DNA of 64,000 nucleotides. Origin: Erwinia sp. SLM-02. Lineage in GTDB: Bacteria; Pseudomonadota; Gammaproteobacteria; Enterobacterales; Enterobacteriaceae. This document shows, piece by piece, positions 8,889 to 18,182 of this stretch; positions within the stretch are counted from its first letter, which is position 1; each line of letters starts with the position of its first letter. The DNA lies in contig NZ_JAQISN010000001.1 in NCBI RefSeq assembly GCF_037450285.1, positions 2,790,001-2,854,000 of the forward strand, written 5' to 3'. The notes below the pieces were generated by a model, which was not told where the DNA came from, searched no databases, and saw nothing but the letters and a program-made list of their open reading frames with translations. The translations under genes were made by a program, and so were the position numbers.

Positions 8889-9227
8889 ATTACGCCATTA
8901 TTTTTGTGGTGTCATCGCAGCATATTTACAAATCAGCACGCCTTTTTGTGCATTTTTACCGATTTGTGAGCCACTGCCTTTCTTCTGATTCTGAAATCAT
9001 TGTTCATCACCCCGACGACGCCCGCAGAGTAACGCATGGGGCCAGGATTTTCACCCTCTAATCGCTTCAAAAAGCTTCGGTTCACACTATTAACAGCCCT
9101 GACCTGCGCATGAAGGCTGCCGTGGCGGGGAGGATCGCCGCCTCTTTATTCCACACCCACTCTGCATACTGGTCGATAAAAAGCCTTTTTGCCTGGTTAA
9201 TTTGAGTGCTATGCTCAGCAAACAACC
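8889..9227. other. Divergent rpoE/nadB intergenic region
   Basis: About 340 bases between the sigma-E promoter and the NadR box. On the minus strand a 34-codon ORF (MRYSAGVVGVMNNDF...) is open at about 8932-9036 but I cannot support it as a gene. Further rpoE promoters are expected here from E. coli, but I do not identify them with confidence. Confidence 0.4.
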
Positions 9228-9245
9228 TGTTTAGTAAATTAAACA
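9228..9245 (+). promoter_or_regulatory. NadR operator
   Basis: TGTTTA-GTAAAT-TAAACA is a perfect match to the NadR box (TGTTTA-N6-TAAACA) and ends 2 bp before the nadB ATG. NadR with NAD represses nadB in E. coli; occupancy so close to the start would block initiation. Confidence 0.9.
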
Positions 9246-9247
9246 CC

Positions 9248-10861
9248 ATGACGCATTCTTCCGATTACAGCTGTGACGTCTTAATTATTGGCAGCGGCGC
9301 AGCGGGCCTTTCGCTGGCGCTGCGACTGGCGGAAAAACACCGCGTGACCGTGCTAAGCAAGGGTCCGGTCAGTGAAGGCTCCACGTTTTATGCGCAGGGC
9401 GGGATAGCTGCGGTGTTTGATGAAACTGACAGCATCGAGTCCCATATTGAAGATACGCTGATCGCCGGCGGTGGCTTATGCGAACGCGACGCCGTATCGT
9501 TTATCGCCAGCAATGCCCGCCACTGCGTGCAGTGGCTAATCGATAACGGCGTGCTTTTCGATAAAGAAACCCCGGAAAATAGCGCAGAGCGCTATCATCT
9601 GACCCGCGAAGGCGGGCACAGTCATCGGCGTATCCTGCACAGCGCAGACGCCACCGGCAGAGCGGTGGAAACCACGCTGGTCAGCCAGGCGCTCAGCCAC
9701 CCCAATATTACGCTGATTGAACGCAGCAACGCCGTTGACCTGATCGTCTCCGACAAAATCGGCCTGCCGGGCGAACGCCGGGTGGTCGGCGCCTATATCT
9801 GGAACCGCAAACGTGAAAAGGTTGAGTCCTGCCGCGCACGGTCCGTGGTGCTGGCAACCGGCGGCGCAGCCAAAGTCTATCAATACACCACCAATCCGGA
9901 TGTGGCTTCCGGTGACGGGATCGCCATGGCCTGGCGCGCCGGCTGTCGGGTAGCCAACCTGGAGTTTAACCAGTTCCATCCCACCTGCCTGTTCCACCCC
10001 GATGCCCGCAACTTCCTGCTGACCGAAGCGCTGCGCGGTGAAGGAGCGCTGCTCAAACGCCCGGATGGTTCCCGGTTTATGCCGGACTTCGATCCGCGCG
10101 GCGAGCTGGCACCGCGAGACATTGTCGCCCGCGCCATCGACCACGAGATGAAGCGGCTGGGTGCCGACTGCATGTACCTGGATATCAGCCATCAGCCGCC
10201 GGAGTTTATCCGCGCCCACTTCCCCACCATTTTCGAAAAGCTGCTGACGCTGGGCTTCGACCTGACGCGCCAGCCGATCCCCATTGTGCCGGCGGCGCAC
10301 TATACCTGCGGCGGCGTGATGGTCAACCAGCAGGGGCAAACCGATCTCCCCGGGCTGTACGCCATCGGGGAAGTCAGCTACACCGGCCTGCACGGGGCGA
10401 ACCGGCTGGCGTCTAATTCGCTGCTGGAGTGCCTGGTTTACGGCTGGTCGGCGGCGGAAGATATCGACCGTCGTCTTGCCGACGTTGAGCCGGTGGCGGC
10501 GCTTCCGGTATGGGACGAAAGCCGGGTGGATGATTCCGATGAGCGGGTGGTTATCCAGCATAACTGGCATGAACTGCGGCTGTTTATGTGGGACTACGTG
10601 GGGATTGTCCGCACCACCAAGCGGCTGGAGCGTGCGCTGCGGCGCATCAACACCCTGCAGCAGGAAATTGACGAGTATTACGCCAATTTCCGCATTTCAA
10701 ACAACCTGCTGGAACTGCGCAATCTGGTACAGGTTGCTGAACTGATGGTGCGGTGCGCCCTCGACCGCAAAGAGAGCCGCGGCCTGCACTTTACGCTTGA
10801 TTATCCCGAAGCGCAGGGAGAAGCCAGACCGACGATCCTGGCTCCCCGACTAGCGGAATAA
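9248..10861 (+). CDS. nadB: L-aspartate oxidase
   Basis: NadB oxidises L-aspartate to iminoaspartate, the first step of de novo NAD synthesis, using FAD and fumarate or oxygen. The 537 residues begin MTHSSDYSCDVLIIGSGAAG with the FAD-binding GxGxxG; HSHRRILHSADATGR and the succinate-dehydrogenase-like flavoprotein fold follow, with AHYTCGGVMVN near 350 and GLHGANRLASNSLLE. The ATG at 9248 matches the family start. It is divergent from rpoE and controlled by the NadR box. Its 3' end overlaps the convergent trmN6 by 12 bp. Confidence 0.97.
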   Translation: MTHSSDYSCDVLIIGSGAAGLSLALRLAEKHRVTVLSKGPVSEGSTFYAQGGIAAVFDETDSIESHIEDTLIAGGGLCERDAVSFIASNARHCVQWLIDNGVLFDKETPENSAERYHLTREGGHSHRRILHSADATGRAVETTLVSQALSHPNITLIERSNAVDLIVSDKIGLPGERRVVGAYIWNRKREKVESCRARSVVLATGGAAKVYQYTTNPDVASGDGIAMAWRAGCRVANLEFNQFHPTCLFHPDARNFLLTEALRGEGALLKRPDGSRFMPDFDPRGELAPRDIVARAIDHEMKRLGADCMYLDISHQPPEFIRAHFPTIFEKLLTLGFDLTRQPIPIVPAAHYTCGGVMVNQQGQTDLPGLYAIGEVSYTGLHGANRLASNSLLECLVYGWSAAEDIDRRLADVEPVAALPVWDESRVDDSDERVVIQHNWHELRLFMWDYVGIVRTTKRLERALRRINTLQQEIDEYYANFRISNNLLELRNLVQVAELMVRCALDRKESRGLHFTLDYPEAQGEARPTILAPRLAE

Positions 10862-11587
10862 ATAGAAGTCGCGGGTCAGGCTGCAGTGCGCTTCCGAGTA
10901 GCGCTGATCCGGCCCGCGAATGGTCATGCGATCCAGCATCTGCTCACCCGCTTTCGGCGACAGCGCCAGCATCACCCGGTTCGGTGGCCGGGTATCGTTA
11001 TCCGCCACATCGGTGCGAAAACGCAGATGCCAGCCGCGCTGCAGGGCGATTTCCACCAGCGCACTGCCCGCGGATTCCGGCAGGATCACGCAGAAAAAAC
11101 CGTCTTCAGTAATGACCTGCTCGGCGCAGCCCAGCAGGGCTTCATGCGTGAGCGCGCCGGTGTAACGAGCGGAGGCGCGCTCCGGGGTGGCACAGTCAGA
11201 GCCGGGGGAAAAATACGGCGGGTTGCTGACAATCAGCGAATAACGCTGTTCACAGTCCGGTGCCCATTGCAGGATATCGGCCTGATGGATCTGGATCCGC
11301 CCGGGCCACGGCGACGCGGCCACGTTTTCCAGCGCCTGATCCGCCGCCGCCACATCCAGCTCAACGGCATCTATCTGCACCGTCTCCGCCGTGCGCTGGG
11401 CCAGCATCAACGCGATCAGGCCACTCCCGGTGCCGATATCCAGCACACGGCGCACGTTGGCAACCGGCGCCCAGGCTCCGAGCAGTACACCGTCCGTGCC
11501 CACTTTCATGGCGCAACGATCGTGAGCGACAAAAAATTGTTTAAAGGTAAACCCGTTGGCACGGAGAATGGCTTTCTGTTGCGACAT
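10850..11587 (-). CDS. trmN6: tRNA1(Val) (adenine(37)-N6)-methyltransferase
   Basis: TrmN6 (YfiC) methylates A37 of tRNA1-Val using S-adenosylmethionine. The 245 residues start MSQQKAILRANGFTFKQFFV; the SAM-binding loop is LDIGTGSGLIAL (about 47-58) and the catalytic motif is NPPYF, typical of N6-adenine methyltransferases. I use the ATG at 11587; a longer frame reaches 11683 but the extra residues match nothing. It is convergent with nadB and divergent from srmB, as in E. coli. Confidence 0.95.
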   Translation of the reverse strand: MSQQKAILRANGFTFKQFFVAHDRCAMKVGTDGVLLGAWAPVANVRRVLDIGTGSGLIALMLAQRTAETVQIDAVELDVAAADQALENVAASPWPGRIQIHQADILQWAPDCEQRYSLIVSNPPYFSPGSDCATPERASARYTGALTHEALLGCAEQVITEDGFFCVILPESAGSALVEIALQRGWHLRFRTDVADNDTRPPNRVMLALSPKAGEQMLDRMTIRGPDQRYSEAHCSLTRDFYLFR

Positions 11588-11719
11588 TTGACTGACCTGA
11601 AAGAGAAACGGCGCTAGCATAGGGCAAACCGTGACGAAGGAAAAGTCATTAACCCGATACAAACAGATGAAGATCGCGTTCAATCTGTCTATAATCAGCG
11701 CCCCAAACTGAGGTAGACC

Positions 11720-13048
11720 ATGACTGTAACCACTTTTTCCGAACTCGAACTAGACGAAAGCCTGCTGGAAGCCCTGCAGGAAAAAGGCTTCACGCGCCCC
11801 ACAGCCATTCAGGCCGCGGCGATCCCGCCAGCACTGGAGGGTCGCGACGTTCTGGGTTCGGCACCAACCGGTACAGGCAAAACTGCGGCCTACCTGCTGC
11901 CCGTTCTGCAGCACCTGCTCGACTTCCCGCGTAAGAAGTCCGGCCCGCCGCGTGTTCTGATCCTGACGCCTACCCGCGAGCTGGCGATGCAGGTGGCCGA
12001 TCAGGCGCGCGAACTGGCTAAGCATACCCATCTGGACATTGCGACCATCACCGGCGGCGTGGCCTTTATGAACCACGCGGAAGTGTTCAGCGAAAACCAG
12101 GATCTGGTGGTGGCCACCACCGGCCGTCTGCTGCAGTACATTAAAGAAGAGAACTTCGACTGCCGCGCGGTTGAAACCCTGATCCTTGATGAAGCCGACC
12201 GCATGCTGGACATGGGCTTCGCGCAGGATATTGAGACGATTAGTGCCGAAACGCGCTGGCGCAAGCAGACGCTGCTGTTCTCCGCCACCCTGGAAGGTGA
12301 AGCCATCAAGGACTTCGCCGAGCGTATCCTGAATGAGCCGGTTGAAGTTGAAGCCGACCCGGCGCGTCGCGAACGCAAAAAAATCCAGCAGTGGTATTAC
12401 CGTGCGGATGATACGCAGCACAAAACCGCCCTGCTTATCCACCTGCTCAAGCAGCCGGAAGTGACCCGTGCGGTGATCTTCGTGCGTAAGCGCGAGCGCG
12501 TTCATGAAGTCTGCGCGTGGCTGCGTGAAGCCGGGATCAATACCAGCTACCTTGAGGGTGAGCTGGTGCAGGCCAAGCGTAACGAAGCGATTAAGCGCGT
12601 TGTTGAAGGCCGGGTGAACGTACTGGTTGCCACCGATATCGCCGCGCGCGGCATTGATATCGATGATGTCAGTCACGTGTTCAACTTTGATATGCCGGTA
12701 ACGGCGGATACCTACCTGCACCGCATTGGCCGTACCGGTCGCGCCGGTAAGAAAGGTATCGCTATCTCGCTGGTTGAAGCGCACGACAACCTGCTGCTGG
12801 GTAAAATCAGCCGCTATATTCAGGAACCGCTGAAGTCGCGCATCATCGAAGAACTGCGTCCGACCACCCGCCCGCCAAACGAGAAGCTAAAAGGCAAACC
12901 GTCGAAGAAGGTGCTGGCGAAGCGCAAAGAGAAGAAAGAAAAGGCGAAAGAAGACGAGAAGCCACGCGCTAAAGTCCGCCACCGCGACGCCAAAAATGTC
13001 GGTAAGCGCCGTAAGCCAAGCGCAGCAAAAACCGACGGTGCTGAATAA
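11720..13048 (+). CDS. srmB: ATP-dependent RNA helicase SrmB
   Basis: SrmB is a DEAD-box helicase that helps early assembly of the 50S subunit. The 442-residue protein has the Q-motif (FTRPTAIQ), motif I APTGTGKT (about 49-56), motif II DEAD (155-158), SAT (motif III), and motif VI HRIGRTGRAG, followed by a Lys/Arg-rich tail that probably binds RNA. Length is as in E. coli. A clear hairpin terminator follows. Confidence 0.96.
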   Translation: MTVTTFSELELDESLLEALQEKGFTRPTAIQAAAIPPALEGRDVLGSAPTGTGKTAAYLLPVLQHLLDFPRKKSGPPRVLILTPTRELAMQVADQARELAKHTHLDIATITGGVAFMNHAEVFSENQDLVVATTGRLLQYIKEENFDCRAVETLILDEADRMLDMGFAQDIETISAETRWRKQTLLFSATLEGEAIKDFAERILNEPVEVEADPARRERKKIQQWYYRADDTQHKTALLIHLLKQPEVTRAVIFVRKRERVHEVCAWLREAGINTSYLEGELVQAKRNEAIKRVVEGRVNVLVATDIAARGIDIDDVSHVFNFDMPVTADTYLHRIGRTGRAGKKGIAISLVEAHDNLLLGKISRYIQEPLKSRIIEELRPTTRPPNEKLKGKPSKKVLAKRKEKKEKAKEDEKPRAKVRHRDAKNVGKRRKPSAAKTDGAE

Positions 13049-13065
13049 TCGCACTGCATGATAAG

Positions 13066-13092
13066 AAACCGCCTTCGATGGGCGGTTTTTTT
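13066..13092 (+). terminator. Terminator after srmB
   Basis: AAACCGCC (13066-13073) pairs with GGCGGTTT (13081-13088) and is followed by a run of T, a standard intrinsic terminator 17 bp after the srmB stop. Confidence 0.85.
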
Positions 13093-13276
13093 TCGCCCCC
13101 GAGCGGTAAAAACGGGCCGTTGGCGCTAATTCCTGCTGATAGATAAATTATCGGCTGACGCCGGATTACCCGATCGTTCCTGAAATCCATAAAAACGCCA
13201 GCAATCAGTGAATTAAACTGATTGCCGGCGTGATGCGTTTATCGACAGGTCACCCAATGAAAGCGGTGATTATGGC

Positions 13277-13660
13277 TTATAAACTCTCAGTAAAGGTACG
13301 GGTAATCACATCGCGCTGCTGTTCTGGCGTCAGTGAGTTAAAACGTACCGCATAGCCGGAAACGCGGATGGTTAACTGCGGGTATTTTTCCGGATGCTTC
13401 ACCGCTTCTTCCAGCGTTTCACGGCTCAATACGTTCACATTCAGGTGCTGGCCACCTTCGACACGGACCTCGGGTTTAACCTCCAGCGGAATTTCGCGAT
13501 ATTCGATTTGACCCAGATCGCTGACCGGCACAACCTGATCTTCGCTGTAGCCCGATTTCGCGCACACGCAGCGTGCTTCTGCTTTCTCGCTATCCAGCAG
13601 CCAGAATGAATTCAGCAGCGCGCTGTTTTTTGCTTGAGTAATTTGGATTCCGGTAATCAT
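13277..13660 (-). CDS. grcA: Autonomous glycyl radical cofactor GrcA
   Basis: GrcA (YfiD) replaces the damaged C-terminal part of pyruvate formate-lyase under oxygen or acid stress and is activated to a glycyl radical. The 127 residues equal the E. coli length; the C-terminal RVSGYAVRFNSLTPEQQRDV contains the radical Gly. An FNR-type site lies about 95 bp upstream of the start, consistent with induction under low oxygen. Confidence 0.97.
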   Translation of the reverse strand: MITGIQITQAKNSALLNSFWLLDSEKAEARCVCAKSGYSEDQVVPVSDLGQIEYREIPLEVKPEVRVEGGQHLNVNVLSRETLEEAVKHPEKYPQLTIRVSGYAVRFNSLTPEQQRDVITRTFTESL

Positions 13661-13754
13661 GGTGTTGCCTCCCAGGCAGTGGCGCAGGGTGAAACTGCGC
13701 CCGGATGAATGGATAAACCAGTCTTCTGTATATCAGTCCCGGAACTCGCCCTCT

Positions 13755-13768
13755 TTGACCCAAATCAA
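13755..13768. promoter_or_regulatory. FNR-type site upstream of grcA
   Basis: TTGAC-CCAA-ATCAA matches the FNR consensus TTGAT-N4-ATCAA with one mismatch. FNR activates yfiD (grcA) in E. coli; the spacing to a promoter cannot be confirmed here. Confidence 0.7.
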
Positions 13769-13936
13769 CTACGGAAAAACCTGAAAACCCGTTCTGGAAG
13801 TAACTTTATGTTTTATATCAATTTTACCCAATCATTAATTTCTAAAAATTTTGTAAATATTCAATTATTTTTTAAGGTTTAACCCCATTCCAAACCACGT
13901 TAAGCTACGCGCTCTACAGACTTAAAGGAGTTGGCG

Positions 13937-14617
13937 ATGGTCAATACCATGACCTGGCACGATGTGCTGGCTGAGGAAAAAGAGAAACCGTACTTCAGGG
14001 AAACGCTGGCGGCGGTCGCCGCAGAGCGTGCGGCCGGCAAAACGGTTTATCCGCCACAGAAAGACGTCTTTAACGCCTTTCGCCTGACCGAGCTGGGGCA
14101 GGTGAAGGTGGTGATCCTCGGACAGGATCCCTATCACGGCCCGAATCAGGCACACGGCCTGGCTTTTTCCGTCCTGCCCGGCGTGGCGGTTCCCCCTTCG
14201 CTGGTGAATATGTATAAAGAGCTGGTGACGGACATTCCCGGATTTGAGCGGCCCGGCCACGGTTTTCTGGAAAGCTGGGCGCGCCAGGGCGTGATGCTGC
14301 TGAACACCGTGCTGACCGTTGAAGGCGGCAAGGCGCATTCCCACGCTAAGTTTGGCTGGGAAACGTTTACCGATAACGTGATTGCCGCGATCAATCAGCA
14401 TCGCGAGGGCGTGGTCTTTCTGCTGTGGGGTTCCCATGCGCAGAAGAAAGGCAGCATTATCGACCGCCAGCGCCACCACGTTTTACAGGCACCCCACCCT
14501 TCCCCGCTGTCGGCCCATCGCGGTTTCTTCGGCTCCGCCCACTTCTCCAAAACCAATCAGTGGTTAGCAGAACGGAATGAAGCGCCGATCGACTGGACGC
14601 CGCACCTTCCTGAATAA
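13937..14617 (+). CDS. ung: Uracil-DNA glycosylase
   Basis: Ung removes uracil from DNA and starts base-excision repair. The 226-residue product has the water-activating motif GQDPYHG (Asp and Tyr, about residues 62-68) and the C-terminal HPSPLSAHRGF with the catalytic His. GGAG at 13927-13930 sits six bases before the ATG at 13937, so I prefer that start to the in-frame TTG two codons upstream. Convergent with grpE across a shared terminator. Confidence 0.97.
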   Translation: MVNTMTWHDVLAEEKEKPYFRETLAAVAAERAAGKTVYPPQKDVFNAFRLTELGQVKVVILGQDPYHGPNQAHGLAFSVLPGVAVPPSLVNMYKELVTDIPGFERPGHGFLESWARQGVMLLNTVLTVEGGKAHSHAKFGWETFTDNVIAAINQHREGVVFLLWGSHAQKKGSIIDRQRHHVLQAPHPSPLSAHRGFFGSAHFSKTNQWLAERNEAPIDWTPHLPE

Positions 14618-14621
14618 CGGC

Positions 14622-14654
14622 GAAAAAAAAAGCACCTTTCGGTGCTTTTTTTTA
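14622..14654. terminator. Bidirectional terminator between ung and grpE
   Basis: AAAAAAGCACC and GGTGCTTTTTT form a stem with a short TTTC loop, with A-run upstream and T-run downstream, so it can end both ung (plus) and grpE (minus). Confidence 0.9.
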
Positions 14655-14665
14655 CATTCGGTGCA

Positions 14666-15247
14666 TCAGCCTTTGGCTTTTGCCACCGCAACCATCGCCG
14701 GACGTAGCAGGCGACCGTTCAGGGTGTAGCCGCGCTGCATCACCATCATCACGTGATTTGGCGCAACGTCTTCTGATTCCATCATCGACATCGCCTGATG
14801 AACGTCCGGGTTGAACGGCACGTTGGTTTCACCCACCACTTCAACGCCGAATTTACCCACCGCGTTCAGCAGTGATTTCATCGTCAGATCGATACCTTCG
14901 ATCATGGAAGCCAGTTCCGGGTTGGTTTTGTCTGCTACTTCCAGCGCGCGTTCAAGGCTGTCGATCACCGGCAGCAGCTCGTTGGCGAATTTTTCCAGCG
15001 CAAATTTATGCGCCTTTTCAACGTCCAGTTCCGCACGGCGGCGAATATTTTCAATCTCGGCCTGAGCGCGCAGCTGTGCATCACGCACGCCGCCCAGAGA
15101 TTCAGCCAGCTGAGCTTCCAGCTGCGCAATGCGTTCATCGCGCGGGTCTACCCCACCTGCTGCCTCTGCGTCCTGGTTTTTCGCCTGCTCGATCTCAATT
15201 TCGTCTGAGACTTGCTCGTTTGGTGTGTTCTGTTCTTTACTACTCAT
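14666..15247 (-). CDS. grpE: Nucleotide exchange factor GrpE
   Basis: GrpE releases ADP from DnaK in the DnaK-DnaJ chaperone cycle. The 193 residues show the long coiled-coil N-terminal half (RIAQLEAQLAESLGGVRDAQ), the segment ENIRRRAELDVEKAHKFALE and the C-terminal beta domain (GYTLNGRLLRPAMVAVAK). An excellent sigma-32 promoter lies upstream, as expected for a heat-shock gene. Confidence 0.97.
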   Translation of the reverse strand: MSSKEQNTPNEQVSDEIEIEQAKNQDAEAAGGVDPRDERIAQLEAQLAESLGGVRDAQLRAQAEIENIRRRAELDVEKAHKFALEKFANELLPVIDSLERALEVADKTNPELASMIEGIDLTMKSLLNAVGKFGVEVVGETNVPFNPDVHQAMSMMESEDVAPNHVMMVMQRGYTLNGRLLRPAMVAVAKAKG

Positions 15248-15290
15248 GAATTTCTCCGCGTTTGTGCATATTCCATCGCTGGTTCGCTTA

Positions 15291-15318
15291 TTATGGGGAT
15301 CAGAATCGCGGTTTCAAG
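15291..15318 (-). promoter_or_regulatory. Sigma-32 heat-shock promoter of grpE
   Basis: On the minus strand CTTGAAA (15312-15318) and CCCCATAA (15291-15298) are separated by 13 bp, matching the RpoH consensus (CTTGAAA / CCCCATnT). It lies about 45 bp upstream of the grpE start. Confidence 0.88.
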
Positions 15319-15369
15319 GGAACCAGTCACATTGTCGGGGGAGTTTACCTCGTAAGGAATGCCAGAATC

Positions 15370-16248
15370 ATGAACAGCCACTTCAACTGCATCGGGATTG
15401 TCGGTCATCCCCGGCATCCTACCGCGCTGACCACGCATGAAATGCTGTACCGCTGGCTGACCGCGCGCGGCTATCAGGTGATTATTGAGCGCCAGATTGC
15501 CCGGGAGTTGAAACTGGACGGAGTGGAAACCGGTACGCTGGCTGAAATTGGCCAGAAGGCGGACCTCGCGGTGGTGGTCGGCGGGGATGGCAACATGCTC
15601 GGCGCCGCGCGCGTGCTGGCGCGCTACGACATTAAGGTCATCGGCATCAACCGCGGTAATCTCGGTTTTCTGACCGACCTGGACCCGGATAACGCCCAGC
15701 AGCAGCTGGCGGACGTGCTGGAAGGCGAATACTTTGTTGAAAGCCGTTTCCTGCTGGAAGCGCAGGTTTGCCGCCAGTCGGGCGCGCCGCGCATCGGCAC
15801 CGCCATCAATGAAGTGGTTCTGCATCCGGGCAAAGTGGCCCATATGATTGAGTTTGAAGTTTATATCGATGAGAGCTTCGCCTTTTCGCAGCGTTCCGAC
15901 GGCCTGATCATCTCCACGCCAACCGGCTCCACCGCCTATTCTCTTTCAGCGGGGGGCCCGATCCTGACCCCGTCGCTGGACGCGATTGCCATCGTGCCGA
16001 TGTTCCCCCACACCCTGTCGGCGCGGCCGCTGGTGATAAACAGCAGCAGTACGATCCGCCTGCGCTTTTCCTCCCTGCGCAGCGATCTGGAAATCAGCTG
16101 CGACAGCCAGATCGCCCTGCCGATTCAGGAAGGGGAAGATGTGCTGATCCGCCGCAGTGACTATCACCTGAATCTGATTCACCCTAAAAATTATAACTAT
16201 TTCAATACGCTAAGTTCAAAACTCGGCTGGTCAAAAAAATTGTTCTAA
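15370..16248 (+). CDS. nadK: NAD kinase
   Basis: NadK phosphorylates NAD to NADP. The 292-residue protein (same length as in E. coli) starts MNSHFNCIGIVGHPRHPTAL; GGDGNMLGAAR holds the conserved GGDG and the catalytic Asp, and STPTGSTAYSLSAGGP is the second signature. The ATG at 15370 is chosen; the frame is open further upstream into the grpE promoter. Divergent from grpE. Confidence 0.97.
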   Translation: MNSHFNCIGIVGHPRHPTALTTHEMLYRWLTARGYQVIIERQIARELKLDGVETGTLAEIGQKADLAVVVGGDGNMLGAARVLARYDIKVIGINRGNLGFLTDLDPDNAQQQLADVLEGEYFVESRFLLEAQVCRQSGAPRIGTAINEVVLHPGKVAHMIEFEVYIDESFAFSQRSDGLIISTPTGSTAYSLSAGGPILTPSLDAIAIVPMFPHTLSARPLVINSSSTIRLRFSSLRSDLEISCDSQIALPIQEGEDVLIRRSDYHLNLIHPKNYNYFNTLSSKLGWSKKLF

Positions 16249-16264
16249 AACTGCACCTGGCTAC

Positions 16265-16306
16265 TTTACTGGTCATAAAACCAGTATATACTGTATGAAA
16301 AACCAT
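16265..16306 (+). promoter_or_regulatory. recN promoter with two LexA boxes
   Basis: A LexA box CTG-N10-CAG lies at 16269-16284 and a second with one mismatch (CTG-N10-CAT) at 16291-16306. A promoter TTTACT (16265-16270) / TATACT (16287-16292) with a 16-bp spacer is overlapped by both, the arrangement known for the strongly SOS-regulated recN of E. coli. Confidence 0.85.
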
Positions 16307-16334
16307 ATATGTGTTTTCATACAGGAAGGCAACT

Positions 16335-17996
16335 ATGCTGGCACAACTGACCATCAGTAACTTTGCTATCGTTCGTGAACTGGAGATCGACTTTCAGCAC
16401 GGCATGACGGCAATCACCGGCGAAACCGGTGCGGGTAAGTCCATCGCTATCGATGCGCTGGGGCTTTGTCTGGGTGGTCGTGCCGAAGCGGATATGGTTC
16501 GCCAGGGCGCCCCGCGTGCGGACATCTGCGCCCGCTTCTCGTTGAAGGATACGCCTTCCGCCCAGCGCTGGCTGAGCGAAAACCAGCTTGATGACGGCAA
16601 CGAATGCCTGCTGCGCCGCGTGATCGGCAGCGACGGCCGTTCGCGTGGCTTTATCAACGGCACTTCGGTGCCGCTCTCCCAGCTGCGTGAGCTGGGCCAG
16701 GCGCTGATTCAGATCCACGGCCAGCACGCACATCAGCTGCTGCTGAAACCCGAACATCAGAAAGCCCTGCTGGACGCCTATGCCGGCGAAACGCTGCTGC
16801 TGCAAAACATGGCGCAGCGCTATCGCCAGTGGCACCAGAGCTGCCGTAACCTCGCCCATCATCAGCAGCAGACCCAGGAGCGTGAAGCGCGCCGTGAACT
16901 GCTGCAGTACCAGCTGAAAGAGCTGAACGAGTTCGCGCCGGTACAGGGCGAATACGAGCAGATCGATGAAGAGTACAAGCGCCAGGCCAACAGCGGTCAT
17001 CTGCTTTCCGTCAGCCAGCAGGCGCTGCTGGTGCTGGCGGATGGCGAAGACCACAACCTGCAAAGCCAGCTGTATACCGTTCGCCAGCTGATGGCCGAGC
17101 TGACCGAGATGGATGATAAACTCAGCGGCGTGTTCGGCATGCTGGAAGAGGCCGCCATCCAGATTAGCGAAGCCAGCGACGAACTGCGCCACTACTGCGA
17201 CCGTCTGGATCTGGATCCGAACCGTCTGCACGAGCTGGAACAACGCCTTTCACGGCAGATTAGCCTCGCCCGCAAGCACCATATCGCGCCGGAAGAACTG
17301 CCCGGCTTCCATCAGCAATTGCTGGCGGAACAGCTGCTGCTGGAACAGCAGGAAAGCGATCAGGATGAACTGATGCAGGCGGTGGCGCAGCATCATGCCG
17401 CAGCCCTCCACTGCGCGGAACAGCTGCACGAGCGCCGCGCTCACTTTGCTGAAGAGCTGAGCCGCCTGATTACCGAAAGCATGCACGCGCTGTCGATGCC
17501 GCACGGGCGCTTCGCCATCGACCTGCAGTTCAATCCTGAGCATCTGACCGCCGAAGGCGGCGACCGGATTGATTTCCGGGTCAGCACCAACCCCGGGCAG
17601 CCGCTGCAGCCGCTGGCGAAAGTAGCCTCCGGCGGTGAGCTGTCGCGCATTGCGCTGGCCATTCAGGTGATTACCGCCCGGAAGATGGATACGCCGGCCC
17701 TGATCTTCGATGAGGTTGACGTCGGCATCAGCGGCCCGACCGCCGCCGTAGTGGGTAAAATGCTGCGCCAGCTGGGGGAATCCACCCAGGTGATGTGCGT
17801 GACCCACCTGCCGCAGGTGGCAGGCTGTGGACATCAGCACTTCTTTGTCAGCAAAGAAACCGACGGCGAGATGACCGAAACCCATATGCAGTGCCTGGAC
17901 AAACGTTCTCGCCTGCAGGAACTGGCGCGTTTACTGGGCGGCAGCGAAGTCACCCGCAACACGCTGGCGAACGCAAAAGAACTTTTAGCCGCCTGA
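16335..17996 (+). CDS. recN: DNA repair protein RecN
   Basis: RecN is an SMC-like ATPase that acts early in double-strand break repair. The 553 residues match E. coli. MLAQLTISNFAIVRELEIDF leads to Walker A GETGAGKS (about 29-36), a long coiled-coil middle rich in Gln and Glu, then the ABC signature ASGGELSRI and Walker B LIFDEVDVGISG. The ATG at 16335 is chosen over an upstream in-frame ATG that would overlap the second LexA box. Confidence 0.97.
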   Translation: MLAQLTISNFAIVRELEIDFQHGMTAITGETGAGKSIAIDALGLCLGGRAEADMVRQGAPRADICARFSLKDTPSAQRWLSENQLDDGNECLLRRVIGSDGRSRGFINGTSVPLSQLRELGQALIQIHGQHAHQLLLKPEHQKALLDAYAGETLLLQNMAQRYRQWHQSCRNLAHHQQQTQEREARRELLQYQLKELNEFAPVQGEYEQIDEEYKRQANSGHLLSVSQQALLVLADGEDHNLQSQLYTVRQLMAELTEMDDKLSGVFGMLEEAAIQISEASDELRHYCDRLDLDPNRLHELEQRLSRQISLARKHHIAPEELPGFHQQLLAEQLLLEQQESDQDELMQAVAQHHAAALHCAEQLHERRAHFAEELSRLITESMHALSMPHGRFAIDLQFNPEHLTAEGGDRIDFRVSTNPGQPLQPLAKVASGGELSRIALAIQVITARKMDTPALIFDEVDVGISGPTAAVVGKMLRQLGESTQVMCVTHLPQVAGCGHQHFFVSKETDGEMTETHMQCLDKRSRLQELARLLGGSEVTRNTLANAKELLAA

Positions 17997-18182
17997 ACAT
18001 TGCACTTTTTTATCGGTTTGTGGTCATATCCTTGCTTCGCAGAGGTTTCAAACTGCGTAAAGGTTTATTATCATCGGCAACTTACGCTGGTATCGTAGTT
18101 GTACTCTGATAGACCCAGATTGCCGGGGCGGCTGCTTCAGGTGGGTGGGGATACAAATAGCCACAAAGGAATAAACATACTT

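Noticed and set aside
8825..9061. Plus-strand 78-codon frame upstream of rpoE
   Set aside because: It runs antisense through the sigma-E promoter and leader; no ribosome-binding site, unusual aromatic-rich composition typical of an A/T-rich random frame.
9536..10570. Long minus-strand frame (344 codons) across nadB
   Set aside because: High-GC antisense shadow of nadB; no family motif or ribosome-binding site.
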